Assembly: GCA_030538115.1 (NCBI GenBank)
Contig: JAUNUP010000007.1
Location: 1 to 64,000, forward strand
From: Dermatophilus congolensis
GTDB taxonomy: Bacteria; Actinomycetota; Actinomycetes; Actinomycetales; Dermatophilaceae
DNA length: 64,000 nucleotides
Direction of reading: 5' to 3'
The stretch's first letter is position 1, and each line of letters starts with the position of its first letter. The notes under the pieces were generated by a model that saw only the letters and a list, made by a program, of their open reading frames with translations, was not told where the DNA came from and did not search any database. Positions 9,030-15,727 of this stretch are shown in pieces. The position numbers and the translations under genes were made by a program.

Positions 9030-10208
9030 GTGACCACTCCCGGATGGGTCTGGGGCGCGACGATCGCCTTGATCCTCGCGCTGCTGGTCTACGACTACGT
9101 CTTCCACGTACGCAAGGCCCATATTCCGACGCTGCGTGAGGCCGCGATGTGGTCGGCTCTCTACGTCGGTATCGCGATCGTCTTCGGGCTCGGAGTGCTG
9201 TGGTTCGGCGGCAGCACGATGGGCGGCGAGTGGTTTGCCGGGTACATCACCGAGAAGGCCCTCTCGGTCGACAACCTGTTTGTCTTCCTCATCATCATGG
9301 GTAGCTTCAAGGTGCCCAGGGCCGACCAACAGAAGGTGCTGCTCTTCGGCATCACTTTCGCGCTCATCGCGCGTACCGCGTTCATCTTCGTCGGCGCCGC
9401 CGCGATCAACCGGTGGGCCTGGGTCTTCTACCTCTTCGGCATCATCCTCATCTGGACCGCCATCGGCCTGCTGCGTGAGAAGGACGAGGAGGACGAAGCC
9501 GAGAACTTCGTCATCCGCCTGGCCCGCCGCATGTTCCACACCACCGACTACTACGACGGCGACAAGATGACCACCATGGTCGACGGCAAGCGGCACCTCA
9601 CGCCGATGCTGCTGGTCATGGTCGCGATCGGCGGTACCGACCTGCTCTTCGCGCTCGACTCGATCCCGGCGATCTTCGGGCTCACGCAGAACGTGTTCAA
9701 CGTGTTCACCGCCACTGCGTTCTCGCTGCTCGGCCTGCGCCAGCTCTACTTCCTCATCGACGGCCTGCTCGACCGGCTCATCTACCTCTCGTACGGCCTG
9801 GCCGCGATCCTGTTCTTCATCGGCGTCAAGCTGATCCTGCACGCCATGCACGAGAACAACCTCAGCTGGCTGAACAACGGCGAGCCGTTCAAGGTGCCGG
9901 AGGTGACGATCGCGGTCTCGCTGTCGTTCATCCTCGGCGTGCTCGCGATCACCGTGATCGCGTCGCTCATGTCGCCGAAGGGCAAGGCTCTCTCGCTCGT
10001 CAACAGCGCCAACCGCCACGCGACCACGTACATCGACCTCGAGAACGGCACCGACCCCGAGTACCGGCAGCAGGTCTACGACAAGCTGCTCGAAGAGGAG
10101 AAGCGCCTCGGCGAGGTGGAACCGCGCTTCAAGTCGCTGGTCGACGAGAACACCAAGCTGCACGAACACCTGGCAGAGGCACACGCACTGCACGACAAGC
10201 ACAGCTGA
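9030..10208 (+). CDS. TerC/Alx family integral membrane protein
   Basis: A 392-aa polytopic membrane protein of the TerC family, with about nine helices. Two conserved acidic membrane motifs are clear: EKALSVDNLFVF near residue 71 and DLLFALDSIPAIFG near residue 207. Family members are linked to tellurite resistance and to manganese export coupled to secreted metalloenzymes. The C-terminal 60 residues are charged and cytosolic. The GTG start is preceded by GAAAGG with good spacing. I looked for the manganese (yybP-ykoY) riboswitch that often precedes this family in the 207-bp leader and did not find its conserved core. Confidence 0.93.
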   Translation: MTTPGWVWGATIALILALLVYDYVFHVRKAHIPTLREAAMWSALYVGIAIVFGLGVLWFGGSTMGGEWFAGYITEKALSVDNLFVFLIIMGSFKVPRADQQKVLLFGITFALIARTAFIFVGAAAINRWAWVFYLFGIILIWTAIGLLREKDEEDEAENFVIRLARRMFHTTDYYDGDKMTTMVDGKRHLTPMLLVMVAIGGTDLLFALDSIPAIFGLTQNVFNVFTATAFSLLGLRQLYFLIDGLLDRLIYLSYGLAAILFFIGVKLILHAMHENNLSWLNNGEPFKVPEVTIAVSLSFILGVLAITVIASLMSPKGKALSLVNSANRHATTYIDLENGTDPEYRQQVYDKLLEEEKRLGEVEPRFKSLVDENTKLHEHLAEAHALHDKHS

Positions 10209-10212
10209 CCCG

Positions 10213-11292
10213 CTACCAGCCCGGCGACTCCCGAGAAGGAAACGCCTCCGGCTCAGCCACGACACCGCGACCCTCGACCTCGCCGACCCCGGCAAGCAGG
10301 TCGAGGGTCGCGGTGTATGCGGCGCTGGCCTGCGGGTTCTGGGAGAGGGCGCACCGGCAGTAGTCGGCTGTCTCCTCGAAGTACGTCTCGAACGTCATGA
10401 TGTCGGCGTTCTCGGCCATCCAGGTGAGCACCGAGGTCACGTACTCCGGGTTGTCGCCTCCCGACGCGTCGCTGCCGGTCATCACGCCCCACTCCGGCAC
10501 CGCGAAGCCTTTGCCGCGCGATCTGGCGAAGTCGCCCCAGAAGTCCCAGCCCTGGTCTTTACTCTTGTGCTCCTGCCAACCGCCGCCGCTGTACGCCGGG
10601 TACCAGTCGTACGCGTCAAGACCAACCACGTCGACGTAGTCGTCACCTGGCCAGGCCATCGTCGCGTCGGGTAGCGACCCGCCGCGACCCTCGTTGGGGT
10701 TCCAGACGATACGCAGCCCCGGACCGCCTTGCCTCAGCCCCGTGGACGCCCGACGGAACGCCTCCGCGAACACGTCCACGTTGTCGGGGTTGGCCGACCA
10801 CGGCCAGTTCGGGATGTTGAACTCCCACCCCGGCCGAACCCAGGCATCGGGGTATCTCGACGCGATGAGCTCGCCCATGCGACGCCAGTTCTCGTCGTAC
10901 TCCCCCGAAGCAGCGGCGTCGAGAGAGCCGTCGGAGGGGAACAGCGGCAGACCCACGTTGAGCGTGCCGTCGAACCCTGGGGGCACGGCGGATTCACTCA
11001 TCCACCATGTCTCGAACAAGGTGTTCCAAGAGTCGCGCGTCGGAAACACCGCGAGCACGTCGACCGGCCGACCTCGCGTCGCCTCGAACTCCTGTGTCCG
11101 ACCCACGTCGTGGCTGAATACCCCACTGGACCACGGAAGTCCCGACCAACGCTGCGTTGCGGTCGGTCCTGTCGTCGACGGGTCTGCCGCGGTCGAGGCG
11201 GGCACGGGAACCCCGACGAGCCAGGTCGCACACGCGATCACGGCGACGATGGCAGAGACGATGGCGGAGTGCATGAGCCGGCGCGAGAACAT
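10213..11292 (-). CDS. secreted GH26-like glycoside hydrolase, paralogue 1
   Basis: A 359-aa exported (beta/alpha)8-type glycosidase. The signal peptide is about residues 8-36. The acid/base motif VRPGWEFN (Glu 157) matches the R-x-x-x-E-x-N pattern of GH26 mannanase-like enzymes, and PEWGV (Glu 266) is the likely nucleophile; VGLDAYDWY and VWNPNEG lie between. It is a clear paralogue of the divergently transcribed lipoprotein starting at 11651, sharing both Glu motifs and the DQGWDFW segment. The last 35 residues differ from the paralogue and overlap a 19-bp inverted repeat. GTG 11301 is an alternative start. The polysaccharide substrate is not predictable. Confidence 0.82.
   Translation of the reverse strand: MFSRRLMHSAIVSAIVAVIACATWLVGVPVPASTAADPSTTGPTATQRWSGLPWSSGVFSHDVGRTQEFEATRGRPVDVLAVFPTRDSWNTLFETWWMSESAVPPGFDGTLNVGLPLFPSDGSLDAAASGEYDENWRRMGELIASRYPDAWVRPGWEFNIPNWPWSANPDNVDVFAEAFRRASTGLRQGGPGLRIVWNPNEGRGGSLPDATMAWPGDDYVDVVGLDAYDWYPAYSGGGWQEHKSKDQGWDFWGDFARSRGKGFAVPEWGVMTGSDASGGDNPEYVTSVLTWMAENADIMTFETYFEETADYCRCALSQNPQASAAYTATLDLLAGVGEVEGRGVVAEPEAFPSRESPGW
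10262..10316. terminator. perfect 19-bp inverted repeat inside a coding end
   Basis: Arms 10262-10280 and 10298-10316 are exact reverse complements around a 17-nt loop. The structure starts 54 nt past the terC stop and lies within the last codons of the convergent hydrolase. The simplest reading is a terminator for terC embedded in the neighbour's coding end; it would also fold in the hydrolase mRNA. There is no U-tract on either side. Confidence 0.6.
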
Positions 11293-11301
11293 GGCGGTCA
11301 C

Positions 11302-11650
11302 GCTAGGAGCGCCCGGCCCTTCGCCGCTCCGGCCTGGCGTATGGACTGTGGATGACGGACGGTCCGGTGCGGGGTTGTGGACGAGTCATTCACCTGCACA
11401 GGTGACCTCGAACACGTCGTCATCGGGTTTTGCGCCAGTGGGAGGCGCCGGGGAATCTTCCGTGACGATAGAGTCTGCTAGGGGCCTCGTGCACGAGGCC
11501 GATGATCGGGCAGCCATCCGCGGAGATGAGCCACCAGGCGCAGCTTCCGAAAGAGCACGCCCGATACGTGCATTCGACCAGCAACACCGCACGGCACAGG
11601 GGAGCACAACCGGCACCTCGGGATGTCGCCCGCGGGTTTACGGGGGATAG
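11302..11650. promoter_or_regulatory. divergent regulatory region between GH26-like paralogues
   Basis: This 349-bp gap separates two divergent paralogues and must hold both promoters. It contains a 16-bp palindrome at 11390-11405 (TCACCTG-CA-CAGGTGA), an 18-bp perfect palindrome at 11483-11500 (GGCCTCGTG/CACGAGGCC), and a 7-bp long-range stem at 11505-11511 / 11559-11565. The first looks like a dimeric repressor site; the second could be an operator or terminator. I identify no known riboswitch. A 42-codon frame from 11526 that overlaps the downstream ATG is probably accidental. Confidence 0.5.
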
Positions 11651-12838
11651 ATGACCTACACCAACCGCACTGCGACGCGCGGGGACCATGGCGCAGTGCC
11701 GACCGAGGCCACGGGAGCAGCACGCCCCACCCGCGGCAAGCGGCCACTGATCGCCCTGCTCGCCGCGGTGATGGCCACCCTGCTCGTGCTCGCCTCCTGC
11801 AGCAGCGAACCCGAGCCGGAACCCACCCCCACCCCGACTCCCACGCGCGAATACCCGTACGTCGAGCGCCCCAGCGGCTTGTTCTGGGACAGTGGCGTTT
11901 TCGGCCACGACACCGACCTCACCCAGGGCTTCGCCGACATGCGCGGTCGCGACCTCGACGTGCTCGGCGTCTCGCCGACCCGGGGCTCCTGGCGCTCCAG
12001 CTACAGCGACTGGTGGCTCACCGAAGACACGATCCCGAAGGGCTTCAAGGGCACGCTCAACGTCTCGCTCCAGCTCTTCCCCGAGGGCGGTTCACTCGAG
12101 GCCGCAGCCCGCGGCGAATACAACAGCAACTTTCAGCACCTCGGCCGCATGATCGCCCGCGAATACCCCGACGCCTACGTGCGCCCCGGCTGGGAATTCA
12201 ACATCGAGAACTGGCTCTGGAAGGCGACGCCCGAGAACGTCGGTGTGTGGAAGGAGGCGTTCCGCCAGGCGTCGATCTCGCTGAACAAGGGCGGGCCCGA
12301 CCTCCGCATCGTCTGGAACCCCAACGAAGGCAAGGGCAACAGCCTCCCCGACGCCACCCAGGCCTGGCCGGGCGACGACGTCGTCGACATCGTCGGCCTC
12401 GACGCCTACGACTGGAGCCCGCCCTACGACGAGAAGGGCTGGGCCGAGCACAAGGGCAAAGACCAGGGTTGGGACTTCTGGGCCAAGTTCGCCCGCGACC
12501 ACGGCAAGATGTTCGCCCTGCCGGAGTGGGGCGTCATCGCCGGCAGCGAGCAGTCGGGCGGCGACAATCCCAAGTACATCGACTACGTCATGCAGTGGAT
12601 GGTCGACAACCGCGACATCATGGCCTTCGAGACGTACTTCGAAGAGCCCGCCGACTACTGCAAGTGCGCGCTGACGAACATGAACCCGCAGGCGCGCCAG
12701 GCCTACCTCGACTGGATGCCGAAGATCACCCAGATGAACAAGCCCACCGCGACGCCGACGCCCACACCCTCGGGCTCACCGTCTGTCGGCAGCGGCAACT
12801 CCTCGCCCGCCACGGTGGCCCCCTCCACGGCAGGCTGA
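11651..12838 (+). CDS. GH26-like glycoside hydrolase lipoprotein, paralogue 2
   Basis: A 395-aa surface lipoprotein. After a 30-residue polar start, a hydrophobic stretch ends in the lipobox LASC (Cys 50), then a Pro/Thr/Glu linker (51-66) precedes the catalytic domain. Acid/base VRPGWEFN (Glu 182) and nucleophile PEWGV (Glu 292) match those of the divergent paralogue. A Ser/Thr/Pro tail of about 35 residues ends the protein. Lipid anchoring of one copy and release of the other suggests division between surface-bound and secreted glycan cleavage, possibly of the cell's own polymer or an environmental mannan. A strong terminator follows at 12851. Confidence 0.85.
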   Translation: MTYTNRTATRGDHGAVPTEATGAARPTRGKRPLIALLAAVMATLLVLASCSSEPEPEPTPTPTPTREYPYVERPSGLFWDSGVFGHDTDLTQGFADMRGRDLDVLGVSPTRGSWRSSYSDWWLTEDTIPKGFKGTLNVSLQLFPEGGSLEAAARGEYNSNFQHLGRMIAREYPDAYVRPGWEFNIENWLWKATPENVGVWKEAFRQASISLNKGGPDLRIVWNPNEGKGNSLPDATQAWPGDDVVDIVGLDAYDWSPPYDEKGWAEHKGKDQGWDFWAKFARDHGKMFALPEWGVIAGSEQSGGDNPKYIDYVMQWMVDNRDIMAFETYFEEPADYCKCALTNMNPQARQAYLDWMPKITQMNKPTATPTPTPSGSPSVGSGNSSPATVAPSTAG

Positions 12839-12850
12839 CGCACTTTTCCG

Positions 12851-12890
12851 ACGGAGCCGACCGGGTCACGCACCCGGTCGGCTCCGTTCT
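12851..12890 (+). terminator. rho-independent terminator
   Basis: Perfect 15-bp stem: arm ACGGAGCCGACCGGG (12851-12865) and its complement at 12873-12887, with a 7-nt loop, then TTCTG. It sits 13 nt past the lipoprotein hydrolase stop. Confidence 0.85.
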
Positions 12891-13049
12891 GTCCCGGGAG
12901 AGGGGCTGCGGCCAGAAGCACCGTCTCGGGCGATGTGAGTGCGCCTTGACCACTGGCACGACAACGGCCATGCCCCCGCGGAGGCGACGCCGCACGTGCT
13001 TGTCGACCAGCCGCTTCGGCTCGGGCAGTGCCTGCGCGACGATGGTTGC

Positions 13050-13982
13050 ATGCGCGAACACCCGTATCTCTCGACGCCGCCCGTCGCGATCGCGCACCGG
13101 GGCGGGTACACCTCCGACGGCGAGGGCAGCGACGAACTGGCGCAGCGGCAGGAGAACACGATGGCGGCGTTCTCCGGCGCGGTGGCACTCGGATACCGGT
13201 ACTTGGAGACCGACGCGCACACGACCTCCGACGGGGTGCTGATCTCGTTTCACGACGACCGGCTCGACAGGGTGACCGACCGGGTGGGTCTGATCCGGTC
13301 GCTGGCGTACGCCGACCTCCGCGAGGCGCGCATCGGAGGCGAATACGAGATCCCGACGATGGAGGAGTTGTTCAGGGCGTTCGACGGCGAGCGCGGTCGG
13401 TCAGCGGACGGACCCGGCCCGTCAACGGACGAAGCCAGCCGGTCGGCGCAGGCACCCGGCCCGTCGACGAACGAAGCCAGCCGATCGACGAGCGGGTTCG
13501 GTGACGTCGGCGGGCGTCCGGTGTGCTTCAACGTCGACCTCAAGGCGAACGGTGCGGTCGTGCCGATGGTGCGACTGGTGGCTCGGCTGGGTGTCGGTAA
13601 CCGCGTATGCGTCGCGTCGTTCTCCAGCCCGCGACTGTGGGCATTCCGGGCGCTGTCACGGCTCCGGAGCGGGCACCGCAGGGCGGCGACATCGGCGGGG
13701 CCGATCGGAGTGGCAGCGCTGCGGCTGCTGCCCGACGCTCTCGCGCGATGGATCCACTCCCCCGGAATCGCCTACCAGGTTCCCGTGACGACGACGATCC
13801 TCGGTCGCGAAATCCGTGTAGTGACGTCAGGTTTCGTGCGCCGAGCCCACGCGCTCGGCAAGCAGGTACATGTCTGGACGATCAACGACGAACAGGAGAT
13901 GCGCGAACTCCTCGACCTGGGCGTGGACGGCATAGTCACCGACCGGATCGACGTACTGAACCGGGTACTGGCGACCCGCTGA
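13050..13982 (+). CDS. glycerophosphodiester phosphodiesterase family protein
   Basis: A 310-aa GDPD-family enzyme hydrolysing glycerophosphodiesters to sn-glycerol-3-phosphate and an alcohol, or acting on a related lipid head group. The metal and catalytic motifs are AHRGG near residue 12, ENTMAAF, LETDAHTTSDGV with the acidic pair, and FHDD; FNVDLKANG and VHVWTIND complete the barrel. No signal peptide is seen, so it is probably cytosolic. Between IPTMEEL and FNVDLK there is an unusual 35-residue Ser/Gly/Pro insert built from two 14-residue repeats. The ATG at 13050 is preferred because AHRGG then lies at the usual distance from the N-terminus; an in-frame ATG at 12939 would add unmatched residues. 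Confidence 0.88.
   Translation: MREHPYLSTPPVAIAHRGGYTSDGEGSDELAQRQENTMAAFSGAVALGYRYLETDAHTTSDGVLISFHDDRLDRVTDRVGLIRSLAYADLREARIGGEYEIPTMEELFRAFDGERGRSADGPGPSTDEASRSAQAPGPSTNEASRSTSGFGDVGGRPVCFNVDLKANGAVVPMVRLVARLGVGNRVCVASFSSPRLWAFRALSRLRSGHRRAATSAGPIGVAALRLLPDALARWIHSPGIAYQVPVTTTILGREIRVVTSGFVRRAHALGKQVHVWTINDEQEMRELLDLGVDGIVTDRIDVLNRVLATR
13412..13495 (+). repeat. two-copy 42-bp tandem repeat in the GDPD gene
   Basis: Units 13412-13453 and 13454-13495 encode PGPSTDEASRSAQA and PGPSTNEASRSTSG. The repeat is in frame (14 codons) and lies in a surface loop between barrel strands, so unit-number changes would keep the frame. Confidence 0.8.
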
Positions 13983-14025
13983 CGCTGACGCTCCCTGACC
14001 TGCGACACTGCCGCCGACGTTCCCC

Positions 14026-14080
14026 GTCCCGCGGCACTCACAACGGAGGGCGAGATACGCGGGCACATGTGCCGCGGGAC
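14026..14080. repeat. palindromic element, copy 1 (type A)
   Basis: 12-bp arms GTCCCGCGGCAC (14026-14037) and GTGCCGCGGGAC (14069-14080) are perfect reverse complements with a 31-nt spacer ending CACAT. It lies 43 nt past the GDPD stop, between convergent genes. Confidence 0.8.
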
Positions 14081-14098
14081 CCCACCGCATCGGGTGAG

Positions 14099-14153
14099 GT
14101 GCCGTGGCACATGTTCCGCCGAAAGTTCCGTTTCAGCGAAGGTGCCACGGCAC
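14099..14153. repeat. palindromic element, copy 2 (type B, inverted)
   Basis: Arms GTGCCGTGGCAC (14099-14110) and GTGCCACGGCAC (14142-14153), 31-nt spacer beginning ATGT. It is the reverse orientation of copy 1 and separated from it by 18 nt, giving an inverted pair. Confidence 0.8.
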
Positions 14154-14157
14154 GGGA

Positions 14158-14215
14158 GTGAACCAGGTCACCTTGTTCCGCCGCACGTTCCGTTTTCGCG
14201 ACCGTGCCACGGCAC
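14158..14215. repeat. palindromic element, copy 3 (left arm decayed)
   Basis: The body and right arm (GTGCCACGGCAC, 14204-14215) repeat copy 2 closely, including TTCCGCCG and GTTCCGTTT. The left arm has decayed to a GTG-eight bases-CAC sequence at 14158-14171. It abuts the metB stop. Confidence 0.65.
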
Positions 14216-14229
14216 GGGAGCGGCCTCGG

Positions 14230-15402
14230 TCAGCTTGCGGCGGCTGCCCTGTCGAGGGCGGCGCGGACGTCGGCGACGAGGTCGTCGGCGTGTTCGATGC
14301 CGACCGAGATACGCAGCAGGCCCGCTCCGATACCGGCGGCCTCGCGGACCTCTTCGGTCATCGATGCGTGCGTCATCGTCGCGGGATGGGCGACGAGGCT
14401 CTCGGCGCCGCCGAGCGACTCCGCGAGCGAGAAGCACTGCAGCCCGTCGACGAACGCCTTCACGGCCGGCACTCCCCCGCGCAGGTCGAAGCTGAGCATC
14501 GCGCCGGGCCCGTCCTGCTGTCGGGAGATGATCTGCTGGCCTGGGTGGTCGGCGAGGCCGGGGTAGTACACCGACTCCACCGCGTCGTGCAGGCGCACGA
14601 CATCGACAACCGCCGCCGCGTTCTCCTGGTGGGTGCGCAGGCGGGAGGCGAGGCTGCGCACTCCGCGCATCGTGAGGTAGCTGTCGAAGGGGCTGCCCGG
14701 GACTCCGATGACGTTGGCCCACCAGGCGAGCTGCTCGGCTCCCTCATCGGTCGAGGCGATCACGGCACCCGCGACGACATCGCTGTGCCCGTTGATGTAC
14801 TTGGTGGTCGAGTGCGTCACGTAGTCGGCGCCGTGCTCGAGCGGCCGCTGCAGAATCGGGGTGAGGAACGTGTTGTCCGCGACCACCGTCGCCCCCACCG
14901 CGTGGGCCGCATCGGCGACGGCGCGGATGTCGGTGACGCGCATGAGCGGATTCGAGGGCGTCTCGATCCACACGACCGCGGGCGCCGGTTCCTGGGCCAG
15001 ACACTCCCGCAGCGCCACCTCGTCGGTGAAGTCGACGAGGTCATAGGTGAAGTAGCCGCGTTCGGCGAGGGAGTCGAACAGCCGCCACGTGCCGCCGTAG
15101 CAGTCGTGCGGGATGACGATGCGGTCGCCGACCTTCGTCAGCATGATCAGCAGGTTCGTGATCGCCGCCAGTCCGGAGGCCGTGACGATGCCCCCGGCTC
15201 CCCCCTCCAGCGTGGTCAGAGCCTCGGCGAGCACGTCGCGGGTCGGGTTGCCGCAGCGCGTGTAATCGTACTTGCGGGGCTGGTCGAAGCCCTCGAACGC
15301 GTAGTTCGTCGACATGTAGATCGGGGCGATGACGGCACCGTGGGTGCTGTCGGTCTCGATGTCTGCGCGGATCGCCCTCGTCAAGGGGGAAATCTCGGTC
15401 AC
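14230..15402 (-). CDS. metB: cystathionine gamma-synthase
   Basis: A 390-aa PLP enzyme of trans-sulfuration that replaces the O-acyl group of homoserine with cysteine to form cystathionine. Family marks are YTRCGNPTRD near residue 47, the VVADNTFLTP segment, the PLP-lysine motif THSTTKYINGH near residue 198, and ESLGGAESL with the substrate Arg further on. Length and motifs match actinobacterial MetB rather than the lyases, although members of this fold are hard to separate by sequence alone. The start is GTG 15402 with GGAGG 5 nt upstream. That Shine-Dalgarno sequence is complementary to a leader segment downstream of a SAM-I riboswitch, so expression should fall when SAM is plentiful. Confidence 0.92.
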   Translation of the reverse strand: MTEISPLTRAIRADIETDSTHGAVIAPIYMSTNYAFEGFDQPRKYDYTRCGNPTRDVLAEALTTLEGGAGGIVTASGLAAITNLLIMLTKVGDRIVIPHDCYGGTWRLFDSLAERGYFTYDLVDFTDEVALRECLAQEPAPAVVWIETPSNPLMRVTDIRAVADAAHAVGATVVADNTFLTPILQRPLEHGADYVTHSTTKYINGHSDVVAGAVIASTDEGAEQLAWWANVIGVPGSPFDSYLTMRGVRSLASRLRTHQENAAAVVDVVRLHDAVESVYYPGLADHPGQQIISRQQDGPGAMLSFDLRGGVPAVKAFVDGLQCFSLAESLGGAESLVAHPATMTHASMTEEVREAAGIGAGLLRISVGIEHADDLVADVRAALDRAAAAS

Positions 15403-15404
15403 TG

Positions 15405-15476
15405 CCGCCTCCGATGTCGTTTCTCGAGCGTGGAAACGGTGGCACGCTGCGGGAGGCGGTCGACACGGCGAGCGTG
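15405..15476 (-). promoter_or_regulatory. expression platform: Shine-Dalgarno sequestering leader of metB
   Basis: On the minus strand CCGCCTCC (plus 15452-15459) is exactly complementary to GGAGGCGG (plus 15405-15412), which carries the metB ribosome site. Between and upstream of these lie CACGCT (15471-15476), AGCGTG (15443-15448) and a second CACGCT (15427-15432), so AGCGTG can pair with either copy. This is the pattern of alternative helices expected for a translation-controlling platform. No U-rich terminator is seen. Confidence 0.7.
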
Positions 15477-15478
15477 GC

Positions 15479-15602
15479 GATCCATCTCTCGGTACCGCTA
15501 CCAGGTGGTGCGGTCCGCAGGAGGTGGCACCTTTTCCGCAGTCGAGCTGTGGTGGGTTGCCCCGGCGTCGTCAGGCCTGTCCCTCGGCCGGTCTTGATGG
15601 AT
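15479..15602 (-). ncRNA. SAM-I (S-box) riboswitch
   Basis: Reading the minus strand: P1 ATCCATC (15596-15602) pairs with GATGGAT at 15480-15486. After it come CAAGA, the P2 arm CCGGC, the GAGGGA-containing loop, CCTGACGA, GCCGGGGCAACC (P2 return plus the conserved GCAACC), a P3 arm, AAAAGGTGCCACCTCC (the conserved GGTGC core), and P4 formed by CGGACCGC with GCGGTACCG. All S-box landmarks occur in the right order. It is placed immediately upstream of metB, the expected target, and should bind S-adenosylmethionine. Confidence 0.9.
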
Positions 15603-15633
15603 GTGACCAGCCTAACAGTCCCGCCCCGGCCCC

Positions 15634-15688
15634 GTGCCGTGGCACAGGTACGCGATGGCGACATGCGGGAGAACATGTGCCACGGCAC
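15634..15688. repeat. palindromic element, copy 4 (type A)
   Basis: Arms GTGCCGTGGCAC (15634-15645) and GTGCCACGGCAC (15677-15688), 31-nt spacer ending ACAT. It lies between the argS stop (15728) and the metB leader, so it is 3' to argS. Confidence 0.8.
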
Positions 15689-15727
15689 CACCACCGATGG
15701 GGGGCCGTGCTCGGGTCCCGCTGCGCG

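Noticed and set aside
11526..11654. 42-codon frame overlapping the start of the lipoprotein hydrolase
   Set aside because: The ribosome site is too close to its ATG and the product has no recognisable pattern; probably chance in the divergent control region.
14022..14222. CRISPR array from the repeated GTGCC...GGCAC sequences
   Set aside because: The repeats are inverted arms of hairpins with related rather than unique spacers, copy number is low, and no cas genes are present.
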